The translations under genes and the position numbers were made by a program. The notes under the pieces are model-generated. The model was given only the letters and a program-made list of their open reading frames with translations. It searched no databases and was not told the DNA's origin. Positions 41,179 through 48,314 of a stretch of 64,000 bases of DNA are shown here, one piece after another (position 1 is the stretch's first letter; the number at the start of each line of letters is the position of its first letter). Source of the DNA: Bin87 sp963692995 (GTDB lineage Bacteria > Chloroflexota > Dehalococcoidia > Lucifugimonadales > UBA3495); contig OY843611.1 in NCBI GenBank assembly GCA_963692995.1, forward strand, positions 868,001 to 932,000. The letters run 5' to 3'.

Positions 41179-41838
41179 TCAGCGCGTCAATTCCGGCCAA
41201 AAACGTTCTTCCAGCCAGGGATCCGCGTTATTGTTGTAACCCCGTTCCTCCCAGAAACCGGGGGCATCCTCCGCCATTACCGCTATCCCGTTCACCCATT
41301 TGGCCGATTTCCACCCGTAGCGGCTGGGAATGATCAGGCGCAGAGGCCAGCCATGATCCCTGCCGAGTTCCGCGCCGTTCTGCCGGTGCGCCAGCAGGCC
41401 CTCGGCTAGGGCGAGATCCAGTGGTACGTTGGTGGTGTAGTCGCCGTAGCAATAGGCCATGATGTGCCGGCCCTCCGGCAAGATGCCCGCTTGTTCCAGC
41501 AGCGTTGCAACCGGCACGCCGCCCCAAGACTGATCCAGAGCGGACCATTGGGTCACGCAGTGAAAATCCGCGTCCAGGTTGACCTGCGGCAGGGCGCTGA
41601 ATTGCTGCCAATCCAGCGTGATCTCGCGCTCTACCAGTCCCCAGACCCGGATGCGCCAAGTTGCCAGGTCGATTTCCGGGGTAGCCCCGTAAGTGAGCAC
41701 CGGGAAGCTTTTGGCGACGAATTGTCCCGGCGGAACCCGCTCGCCGGCCGGCGGAGCGATCTTGATCTGGTCAGGCCGTTTCAGGCCGAATTCCGGTTGC
41801 GCCGGAGCGGATTCTTGCTGCTGATTGGGTGTGGTCAT
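41179..41838 (-). CDS. Molybdopterin-dependent sulfite-oxidase-like protein
   Basis: A 219-residue oxidoreductase molybdopterin-binding domain, of the YuiH/sulfite-oxidase-catalytic type without haem. Core: LTYGATPEIDLATWRIRVWGLVEREITLDWQQFSALP, then DFHCVTQWSALDQSWGGVPVATLLE, where Cys in FHCVTQWS is the molybdenum ligand (about residue 100). The region RHIMAYCYGDYTTNVPLDLAL and WPLRLIIPSRYGWKSAKWVNGI completes the family match. No Tat signal is seen, so it may be cytoplasmic. ATG 41838 follows CGGAG, 21 bp after the selD stop, so it is probably in the selD operon. Substrate unknown. Confidence 0.82.
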   Translation of the reverse strand: MTTPNQQQESAPAQPEFGLKRPDQIKIAPPAGERVPPGQFVAKSFPVLTYGATPEIDLATWRIRVWGLVEREITLDWQQFSALPQVNLDADFHCVTQWSALDQSWGGVPVATLLEQAGILPEGRHIMAYCYGDYTTNVPLDLALAEGLLAHRQNGAELGRDHGWPLRLIIPSRYGWKSAKWVNGIAVMAEDAPGFWEERGYNNNADPWLEERFWPELTR

Positions 41839-41858
41839 GGTTTGCGCTCCGGATATTT

Positions 41859-42911
41859 TCACTGATTGGCCTTGATTGAGCCGGCCGGTCCGTCGGTGAT
41901 ACGGCCCACCACCGCGGCGCAGGGCGCGCCTTCCTCGCCCAGGGCGTCCACCAGCTCGGCGGCCCGGGCCGCCGGCACCGACACCAGCAGGCCGCCGGAG
42001 GTTTGAGCGTCGCAGAGCAGCAGTCGGTCTTCATCGGTTAGCGCGGCGTCCCAAGTCACCACATCGTTGACGCTGCTCACGTTGCGGTGCGTGCCGCCGG
42101 GGGCGACGCCGTTTTCCAGCAATTCCCGCACGCCGGGCAGCACCGGCACGGCAGCCAGGTTTATTTCAGCGGCGACGCCGCTGCCTTTCACCATACTCTT
42201 GAGGTGGCCCAGCAATCCAAACCCGGTGATGTCCGTCGCCGCGTTGACGCCCACGCGCTGCATCGCCAGCGCGCCGGGCTTGTTCAGCGCGGCCATGGTT
42301 TCGACCGCTCCGGCCAGCACGTCGGGGTGAACGACGCCCTGTTTGCCGGCAGTGGTGATGATGCCGGTGCCGATGGGTTTGCTCAGCACTAAGATGTCGC
42401 CGGGTTTCGCTCCGGCGTTGCTGACCTGCTTGCCCGGCTCGACCAATCCGATAACGGACAAACCATACTTGGGTTCCGGGTCGTCAACGGTGTGCCCGCC
42501 GACGATGAGGCATTCGGCCTCCGCTGCCTTCGCATAACCACCCTGCAAGGTGCGTCCGAGGATCTCCTTGTCCAGTGAGGCGGGAAACCCCACTATGTTC
42601 AGCGCGATCAGCGGCTTCCCGCCCATGGCGTACACGTCGGACAGGGAGTTCGCGGCGGCGATGGCCCCAAACTCGTAGGGATCGTCCGTGATCGGCGGGA
42701 AGAAGTCCACCGTCACGATGAGCGCCGTTGCGTCGTTCAGACGATAGACGGCGGCATCGTCGCCGGTCTCCGCCCCTACCAGCAGGTCGGGGTGCGACAG
42801 CAGCGGAACGTAGCTCAGGACCTGGCCCAGGTCCTCAAGGCTCAGCTTGGCTGCTCAACCGGCGCAGTGGGACAGCTCGGTGAGGCGGATGGGAGTGTCA
42901 TGTTGGGTCAT
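41859..42911 (-). CDS. selD: Selenide, water dikinase, itself a selenoprotein (Sec19)
   Basis: SelD makes selenophosphate from selenide and ATP for Sec and selenouridine synthesis. Read from ATG 42911 (AAGGGG upstream) through an in-frame TGA at 42855-42857 to the stop at 41859, it is 350 residues. The N-terminus reads LTELSHCAGUAAK: U19 falls at the catalytic Cys/Sec position and K22 at the essential Lys. The rest is uniformly SelD: ETGDDAAVYRLND, TVDFFPPITDDPYEFGAIAAANSLSDVYAMGG, IVGGHTVDDPEPKYG, KPIGTGII, ATDITGFGLLGHL and CDAQTSGGLLVSV. A SECIS-like hairpin follows the TGA. Ignoring the TGA would give a 285-residue ORF from 42716. The preceding disrupted gene ends at 42912, next to this ATG. 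Confidence 0.93.
42817..42835 (-). promoter_or_regulatory. Bacterial-type SECIS hairpin in selD mRNA
   Basis: On the mRNA, 19 nt after the UGA, arms AGGACCTG and CAGGTCCT enclose a GGC loop (perfect 8-bp stem; 42817-42835). Bacterial SECIS elements are coding-region hairpins just downstream of UGA with G in the apical loop, recognised by SelB; position and loop fit. The identification rests on structure and context only. Confidence 0.7.
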
Positions 42912-43048
42912 TTAGTATCCCCTTCGTTGTTGCAGAATCCGGGCCGCGCTCTCGAATCGCGTCTTGAGACGGTCGAACTTGCGATCGTACCGGCCATGGG
43001 GGTAACGTTGCGGGTTCCGCTCGGCCCAGGCTACGGTCAAATCTTTAA
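42912..43048 (-). pseudogene. 3' part of a 121-codon gene split by a transposon
   Basis: On the minus strand this piece continues the fragment 45754-45990. Removing the element and one 8-bp duplication restores one frame of 122 codons: ...ISNALIKD joined to LTVAWAERNPQRYPHGRYDRKFDRLKTRFESAARILQQRRGY. The stop TAA is flush with the selD ATG. The protein is basic and helical; I do not recognise it. A chimeric ORF (from ATG 43109 inside the transposon) remains open into it, so a 65-residue fusion product is possible. Confidence 0.8.
43041..43048. repeat. Target-site duplication, left copy
   Basis: ATCTTTAA, identical to 45754-45761 on the other side of the element. Eight-base target duplications are the rule for IS1595-type elements. 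Confidence 0.93.
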
Positions 43049-43068
43049 GGCGGTTATAAGATAGGGGC

Positions 43069-43097
43069 TTGACACGGCTTTTGCCAATGGCTACAAT
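43069..43097 (+). promoter_or_regulatory. Transposase promoter partly within the left inverted repeat
   Basis: TTGACA (43069-43074), 17-bp spacer, TACAAT (43092-43097). The -35 box lies in the inner part of the inverted repeat, so transposase binding to the end would also repress its own promoter. The transposase ATG is at 43128. Confidence 0.7.
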
Positions 43098-43127
43098 CAT
43101 AGCATCCAATCAGGAAAGCGGGATGGC

Positions 43128-44030
43128 ATGAACCTCATCAGCATCTTTCGGCAGTTCCCCGACCAGCAGGCTTGCATCGCCCACCTGGAGCAGGTTCGCT
43201 GGGGCGACTGCCCGGTTTGCCCTCACTGCGCCAGCGCTGACGTGGCCCGCAAACGGGAAAACCGGCGGATTGGCCGCTGGAACTGCCACGCCTGTCAGTC
43301 CAGTTTCAATGTCCTCTCCGGCACCGTAATGCAGAAGACCAAAGTGCCGCTGCAAAAGTGGTTCCTCGCCATCGCCCTGATGCAGAACGCCAAGAAGAGC
43401 CTGTCATCCCCGCAAATGGCCCGTGACTTGGAATTGACCCAGCCGACCGCCTGGTATCTAGAGATGCGGATACGTCGGGCTATGGCCGAGGCTGACGCTG
43501 AGGCCGACTTCTTGCGGGGCATCGTGGAGGCCGATGAAACCTATGTTGGCGGCAGAGGCAAGCGCGGCAGCAACGGCAACCCGCCCAGGCGCGGACGCGG
43601 CACGAACAAAACCCCGGTTATCGGCGCGGTGGAACGGGGCGGCGACGTGGTGGCCCGGCCCAGCGACCGGGTGGACAGCCAGACTATCGCCGAGTTCATC
43701 GCCGACAACGTGGACTTTGACGCCCGCCTGATGACCGACGAGTTTCCGTCGTACCGCCGCATCGGGCGTGAGATGGCCCGGCACTCCACCGTTGACCACA
43801 GCAAGCACTACGTCAACGGACCGGCCCACACTAACACGATTGAGGGATTTTGGTCCATGGTCAAGCGGGCCTGGTACGGCAGCCATCACCACTACAGCCG
43901 CCGCTGGATGGGGGAGTATATTGCCGAGGCGTGCTACAAGTACAACATCCGCCACGCGGCGAACCCCTTCGCCGATCTGATGGAATCCGCCGTGCGCGTT
44001 ATCGGCGGTGGAGGCGGACTATGGCGGTAA
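43128..44030 (+). CDS. IS1595-family transposase (ISXO2-like DDE domain)
   Basis: A 300-residue transposase. N-terminal zinc ribbon with Cys28, Cys31, Cys34 and Cys53/Cys56 (CPVCPHC...CHAC) is followed by a helix-turn-helix-like segment (MARDLELTQPTAWYLEMRIRRAM). The ISXO2-like catalytic domain has D136 in VEADETYVGG, D204 in LMTDEFPSYRRIG and E239 in NTIEGFWSMVKR, an apparently intact triad. The gene is preceded by a consensus promoter in the element's end. It overlaps the cargo methyltransferase, giving coupled translation. Confidence 0.9.
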   Translation: MNLISIFRQFPDQQACIAHLEQVRWGDCPVCPHCASADVARKRENRRIGRWNCHACQSSFNVLSGTVMQKTKVPLQKWFLAIALMQNAKKSLSSPQMARDLELTQPTAWYLEMRIRRAMAEADAEADFLRGIVEADETYVGGRGKRGSNGNPPRRGRGTNKTPVIGAVERGGDVVARPSDRVDSQTIAEFIADNVDFDARLMTDEFPSYRRIGREMARHSTVDHSKHYVNGPAHTNTIEGFWSMVKRAWYGSHHHYSRRWMGEYIAEACYKYNIRHAANPFADLMESAVRVIGGGGGLWR

Positions 44031-45748
44031 ATACCGACGAACTGAACCGAACCGTCTTTATCAGCGATAACCTGCCCTTCCTGCGGGCATTGGATACCGA
44101 AAGCGTGGATCTGGTAGTCATTGACCCGCCCTTCGGCAAGCAGCAAACCTTCAGCGGCACACTCAAGCCGCCATTAGCGGATGCTGAATTGGAGCAGGAA
44201 TACGACCTGCTTTCCCAATGGGGGATACAGAACGAAGACGATGCTTATGAGCAGGGCCTGGAGTTCCCCGACCAGACCGGGACCACGGCCAGTTTCCAGG
44301 ACATCTGGAACTTTCGCTGGCAAGTTACCCGTGACGAATGGGATGCGCTGGGGGCAGTTTGCCGGCCGGCGCAAATGCTGGTTGAAACCACTCGATTCAC
44401 GCACTCCGATGACATTGCCGGATATATCGCGTTCATGGCGATGCGAATGATTGAGATACACCGAGTTCTCAAGCCGACCGGCAGCGTGTACTTGCACTGT
44501 GACCACGAGGCCAATGGCTACCTGCGGCAAATGATGGACGCCGTGTTTGGGCAACGGAACTTCAAGTGTGAAATCGTCTGGCGACGGCAGAACAGCAACA
44601 ATTCGGTGAAGACGACTTACGGGAACATCACTGACACCATCTTGTTCTACGTGAAGAGCAAGGCCGCTACTTGGAACCAACCTTACTACACGGAACGGAG
44701 CGAAGTTGAAAAAGGGCGATACCGCAAAGATAAAGACGGGCGCCTATACAAGACCAATGACCTGACGGCACCCAAGCCTACTCCCAACAGGATATTCGCG
44801 TGGCGCGGCGCGATACCAAAGAACGGGTGGCGATATTCAAAAGAGAAACTGGAAGAACTCTACTCAGAAGGGAGGATATTATTCAAGCGCGACGGAAAAC
44901 CCAGGCTCGACGGGCACATCCAATACCTTGACGAAATGCCTTCCGGTGGGAAAGTGCAAAACCTCTGGGATGATATACCTCGCGTACCCAATACCGCCGC
45001 CGAGCGCACTGGGTATCCCACCCAGAAACCGCAGGCTCTAGCCCGTCGGATCATCGAAGCCAGTACGCTCCCCGGTGACATCGTGGTGGATTGTTTCGCC
45101 GGTTGCGCCTACGTGCCGGTGGCCGCCGAACTGACCGGACGCCGTTGGATTGCGTGCGATATGTCGCCCCGGGCCTGGACGGTAGTGCGCCGGCAGTTTC
45201 ACAAGCAGCCTGACCTGCGTATTGAAACCGAAGGGGCGTACCCTGAGGCGGACGGCGGCGTACAGCCGGATTTGGGGCCGGAGCGCATCATACGGGTGCG
45301 GGGACCTCACGACTTGCCGGAGCCGTCAGCGGGCGCCGCCCAACCGACCTTGGGCATCAGGGATTTGCCGGAGATACAATTCCGGCAGCGTCCGCTGGAA
45401 ACCCGCGCTGAAATATGGGCCGCTTTCATTGCGGAATGGGGAACGGCTTGTTGGTACTGTGGGCAGCAAAAAGCGGCAGACCCGCGCGAACTGCCCTTGG
45501 ACCATGTAGAGCCTAATCGCAAGGATGGCAGCAACGATGATTGCTGGAACCGGGCTTTGTCTTGCTCGCCTTGCAACAGCGACAAAAGCAACCGGATGAC
45601 GCCGGAGGAAACGATACATAAGGCGCGAGAAGCGGGGCGAATTGCGACGGATCGGCTGATGCAAGAACAGATTGTAGCCTGTGCAACTAGGTTAGAGTGG
45701 GCTAAAGACCGCTGGGAGCGATTGCCACGTAAAGCCCCTATCTTATAA
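44021..45748 (+). CDS. Beta-class DNA methyltransferase with C-terminal HNH-like domain (transposon cargo)
   Basis: A 575-residue protein. Methyltransferase motif IV DPPF is at residues 35-38 and the SAM-binding motif I-like FAGCAYVPVAAELTGRRWIACD lies late (about 355-375), i.e. beta-class order (N6-adenine or N4-cytosine); the TGYPTQKPQALARRII block precedes it. The C-terminal part has CWYCGQQ and DHVEPNRKDGSNDDCWNRALSCSPCNSDKSNR (about 480-530), a CxxC/HNH-type zinc-binding fold. It starts within the transposase stop region (ATG 44021) and ends inside the right inverted repeat. It could be a lone methyltransferase protecting the element, or with the HNH domain a self-contained modification/restriction enzyme; the latter is inference. 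Confidence 0.85.
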   Translation: MAVNTDELNRTVFISDNLPFLRALDTESVDLVVIDPPFGKQQTFSGTLKPPLADAELEQEYDLLSQWGIQNEDDAYEQGLEFPDQTGTTASFQDIWNFRWQVTRDEWDALGAVCRPAQMLVETTRFTHSDDIAGYIAFMAMRMIEIHRVLKPTGSVYLHCDHEANGYLRQMMDAVFGQRNFKCEIVWRRQNSNNSVKTTYGNITDTILFYVKSKAATWNQPYYTERSEVEKGRYRKDKDGRLYKTNDLTAPKPTPNRIFAWRGAIPKNGWRYSKEKLEELYSEGRILFKRDGKPRLDGHIQYLDEMPSGGKVQNLWDDIPRVPNTAAERTGYPTQKPQALARRIIEASTLPGDIVVDCFAGCAYVPVAAELTGRRWIACDMSPRAWTVVRRQFHKQPDLRIETEGAYPEADGGVQPDLGPERIIRVRGPHDLPEPSAGAAQPTLGIRDLPEIQFRQRPLETRAEIWAAFIAEWGTACWYCGQQKAADPRELPLDHVEPNRKDGSNDDCWNRALSCSPCNSDKSNRMTPEETIHKAREAGRIATDRLMQEQIVACATRLEWAKDRWERLPRKAPIL

Positions 45749-45753
45749 TCGCC

Positions 45754-45990
45754 ATCTTTAATTAGCGCGTTGCTGATCGGACGCTCCGGCGCCTGCTGAA
45801 TAATGAACGCCCGTATCTCCCGCCGCTCTTTTACCCCGCGCGCCAAAGAGAACGGTAGCCATAAGGGCAACGTGATCAGCTTGAGCAGGAGCTTGGCGGC
45901 GCCGGCTTGCCGGTTCGCGTATTGGCGCGCCGCCCCAGCTTCTGCTCGGCCAGCGGCCGCCGGCCGGTCGGTTGGTGGTTGGTGGGACAT
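45754..45990 (-). pseudogene. 5' part of the gene split by the IS1595-type transposon
   Basis: Starts MSHQPPTDRPAAAGRAEAGA (ATG 45990, AGCAGGAAACC upstream) and contains a hydrophobic stretch (AAKLLLKLITLPLWLPFSLARG, about residues 31-52) followed by a basic helix (KERREIRAFIIQQAPE). It breaks at the target-site duplication 45754-45761. The 3' part is 42912-43048. It begins 34 bp after the stop of the restriction-enzyme-like gene and abuts selD on its other side. Function unknown; possibly membrane-associated. Confidence 0.8.
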
Positions 45991-46023
45991 GAGGTTTCCT
46001 GCTGGTTAGTGACCCTTGCGCAG

Positions 46024-46587
46024 TCACTGCTCGAATTGTTTCAGGAAGTCAATCCAGCTTTTGGCTGGAATGCCTCCCAGAGGCAGGCTCAGTATTTCGG
46101 CTATGTACTCGTCCATTATACCTGTCCTGGCCAGCCGCCCGAAGTTGCCACCGGCGTCTCTAGCCGGGCGGTCCGTAACTGCGTCGCTCTTCGCTGGATA
46201 AGGATTGATTCCTTCCGGAATGGCAATGCTGGCATCGGTTGCGGTCCGCCGAACATTTGCCCACCAATGTATGATTTCTTGGCCATTTCGGTCAGCCTTG
46301 AGCAAAACGTCCGGGAATACCTGCGCTTGCCGTTGGAATGAAAATCGCAAGTATTGTTCGTCAGGATCCCAGACTGGTCGCATCCGATTCAATGTCGTAA
46401 CAACCTGCTCTTCAATGGTCGCGCCCAGCATGGTGTTTAGTGTTTGCAAGTCGGTGGCCGCAATGCCCTCAATGGCTGTCCTGCTGGTGAAGTGCCCCGG
46501 AACCGCATACAAGGCGTCGATGACCCTGCGATAAAGATGGTAGTGCGCCCAGGACTCGGCCGGCTCCGAAGGATTAGGGGTTGACAT
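46024..46587 (-). CDS. Restriction-endonuclease-like protein, probably lacking its catalytic core
   Basis: A 187-residue protein. Its N-terminal half (TMLGATIEEQVVTTLNRMRPVWDPDE, RQAQVFPDVLL) and C-terminal half (WWANVRRTATDASIAIPEGINPYPAKSD, DAGGNFGRLARTGIMDEY, GIPAKSWIDFLKQFE) resemble a type II restriction-endonuclease-like family I know. In the family an ELKGWYLL-type catalytic segment and some 60-70 more residues normally separate FPDVLL and WW. Here only KADRNGQEIIH stands between, so an in-frame deletion appears to have removed the active site. Recognition is from memory of the family, not a search. It is upstream of the transposon-split gene on the minus strand. Confidence 0.5.
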   Translation of the reverse strand: MSTPNPSEPAESWAHYHLYRRVIDALYAVPGHFTSRTAIEGIAATDLQTLNTMLGATIEEQVVTTLNRMRPVWDPDEQYLRFSFQRQAQVFPDVLLKADRNGQEIIHWWANVRRTATDASIAIPEGINPYPAKSDAVTDRPARDAGGNFGRLARTGIMDEYIAEILSLPLGGIPAKSWIDFLKQFEQ

Positions 46588-46708
46588 GGCAGGCCAGCCT
46601 TTCCCGGGCTGCCGTGAAGTAATCCGGCAGGATTTCCGCGCTATGGGATTCCCGTCCCGTGTTCACAGCGGCGATGGCAACGGAGCAAAGCCCACCGAAG
46701 GGCTCCCA

Positions 46709-46903
46709 ATGTCGCCTTTCATCATGACGGCGCTGCTTGCCGGCAGTCTGCTTATCATCACCATGGGAACGGCCCTCGCAATAAACCACTGGTCGTATAA
46801 GGCCGAATTGCACGTTCTCAAGATCCGCCTTGTGCGGGAAATTGTTCTGCCCTTGATGCTGCTGGCCATAGTCATGGCGGTAGCTCATGGAGTGGCTGGC
46901 TAG
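46709..46903 (+). CDS. Small two-helix membrane protein
   Basis: A 64-residue hydrophobic protein starting MSPFIMTALLAGSLLIITMGTALA (TM1, about 4-25), a short polar loop (HWSYKAELHVLKIRLVREI), then LPLMLLAIVMAVAHGVAG (TM2, about 45-63). The ATG at 46709 is preferred over a longer frame to 46586 because the membrane protein starts there. Not recognised. It overlaps nothing and ends 14 bp before the convergent acyl-CoA dehydrogenase. The ribosome-binding site is weak, so its reality is only moderately certain. Confidence 0.4.
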   Translation: MSPFIMTALLAGSLLIITMGTALAINHWSYKAELHVLKIRLVREIVLPLMLLAIVMAVAHGVAG

Positions 46904-46917
46904 TCCTACACCCCTGC

Positions 46918-48102
46918 CTACAGCTGGTACTCCGGCCGGCGCAGCAATTGCCGGGCGATTACCAGGCGCATTATCTCGTTGGTGCCTTCGCCGATGATCA
47001 TCAAGGGGGCATCCCGGTAGTAACGCTCCACGGGGAAGTCCTTGGTGTAGCCGTAGCCGCCGTGGATGCGCATTGCCTCCATGGCCACTTCGCCGCAGAT
47101 CTCGCTGGCGAAGAGCTTGGCCATGCCGGACTCCAGGTCGATGCGCTCGCCGCTGTCCTTCTTGGCGGCGGCGTCGTACACCAGCAGCCGCGCGGCCTGG
47201 ATCTTGGTGGCCATATCAGCGACTTTCAGCTGGATGGCCTGATGCTGGCCGATGGGGACGCCAAAGGACTCTCGCTGCTGGATGTACCGCATGGAGGCGT
47301 CCAGGGCGGCCTGGGCCACGCCGACGGCCCGGGCGCCCACGTTGATGCGTCCGGTTTCCAGCCCGCTCATCACGTGGCCGAACCCGACGTTCTCCACTCC
47401 GCCAATAAGGTTCTCGGCGGGGATGCGGAAATCCTCGAAGAAGAGTTCGCAGGTATCCAAGCCCCGGTAGCCCAGTTTGTCCAGATGGCGGCCCACTTTG
47501 AAGCCTGGGCTGCCGTCCTTTTCTATGACAAAGGCTGACAATCCGCGGTGCTTTAGAGACGGATCGGGGTCGGTTCGGGCCAGCAGGCAGAAGGCGTCGC
47601 CGGAATCCGCGTTGGTAATGAACATTTTGGAGCCGTTGACCACGTATTCCTCGCCGTCCTTGACGGCGCGCGTTTGCAGAGCGCCCACGTCGCTGCCGCC
47701 GCCGGGTTCGGTGAGGGCCAGGCCGCCTCGAATTTGTCCGCTCGTCAGGCGCGGCAAGAACCGGCCCCGTTGTTCCTGGTTTCCATAATGCGTCAGCACG
47801 TAGGTCAGGATGTGGTGCGTCCCCAACGCGCCGGTCAAGGCCATGTAGCCCTTGCTGATTTCCTCGAAGATCATCGCAAAGGTGGTATAGTCCAAGCCCA
47901 TGCCGCCGTACTCTTCAGGTACGTTGATGCCGAACAGGCCCAGTTCCTTCATGCGTTCGATGAGATCGTAGGGAACGGTGTCCTCAGCGTCGTGCTCCGC
48001 GGCGGCCGGCTCTACCTCGCGCCGTACAAAATCGCGCACCATGCTGACGATTTGCGAACGGGCTTCTTCGGGCGTTTTGGTAATCGTGGTCATTGTGGTC
48101 AC
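46918..48102 (-). CDS. Acyl-CoA dehydrogenase
   Basis: A 394-residue FAD-linked acyl-CoA dehydrogenase. The N-terminal helical domain has PYDLIERMKELGLFGINVPEEYGGMGLD (about 44-70). The beta-domain signature GGLALTEPGGGSDVGALQTRA is at about 126-146. The C-terminal helical domain has RESFGVPIGQHQAIQLKVADM and the active-site Glu in IIGEGTNEIMRLVIARQLL (about 366-385). It forms the 2,3-enoyl-CoA of a fatty, branched or CoA-linked acid, passing electrons to ETF. Start codon is GTG at 48102 with AGGAG upstream (ATG 48093 possible). Divergent from the CocE gene. Confidence 0.92.
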   Translation of the reverse strand: MTTMTTITKTPEEARSQIVSMVRDFVRREVEPAAAEHDAEDTVPYDLIERMKELGLFGINVPEEYGGMGLDYTTFAMIFEEISKGYMALTGALGTHHILTYVLTHYGNQEQRGRFLPRLTSGQIRGGLALTEPGGGSDVGALQTRAVKDGEEYVVNGSKMFITNADSGDAFCLLARTDPDPSLKHRGLSAFVIEKDGSPGFKVGRHLDKLGYRGLDTCELFFEDFRIPAENLIGGVENVGFGHVMSGLETGRINVGARAVGVAQAALDASMRYIQQRESFGVPIGQHQAIQLKVADMATKIQAARLLVYDAAAKKDSGERIDLESGMAKLFASEICGEVAMEAMRIHGGYGYTKDFPVERYYRDAPLMIIGEGTNEIMRLVIARQLLRRPEYQL

Positions 48103-48314
48103 GGGAGCTCCTGTTTCGGTTGCGCCAGTAGGGCAATCAGTCTATCCCAGCCTATGCGGTGGCGCAATCCCGCAGTGTTCCGTCGCCGCCATGGCATCGT
48201 GAACACCGCGGAGTTGGTTGCCCGTAGCACATTGACGCTCATTACCCTGACGGGTATCGTTGACGCCAGCAGCAGCCGGTTTAGCGCGCCGGCGCAGTAC
48301 CGGAGGTAACCCGC

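Larger units (their letters stand above)
43049..45753 (+). mobile_element. IS1595-family transposon with methyltransferase cargo, 2,705 bp
   Basis: The element is bounded by 30-bp imperfect inverted repeats (43049-43078 and 45724-45753; core TTATAAGATAGGGGCTT identical) and flanked by an exact 8-bp duplication ATCTTTAA. Inside are a DDE transposase (43128-44030) and a DNA methyltransferase/HNH gene (44021-45748) overlapping by 10 bp, both on the plus strand. It is inserted in an unknown gene immediately upstream of selD. IS1595-family elements are known to carry passenger genes; this boundary assignment comes straight from the sequence. Intact genes and ends suggest it is recent and potentially mobile. 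Confidence 0.93.

Noticed and set aside
42716..42911. selD as a 5'-truncated pseudogene starting at 42716
   Set aside because: The missing N-terminus is fully encoded upstream with one TGA at the catalytic Sec position and a SECIS-like hairpin, so selenocysteine is the simpler reading.
42912..43109. A native 65-residue gene upstream of selD
   Set aside because: Its first 20 or so codons come from the transposon end and the rest from the split gene; it is chimeric.
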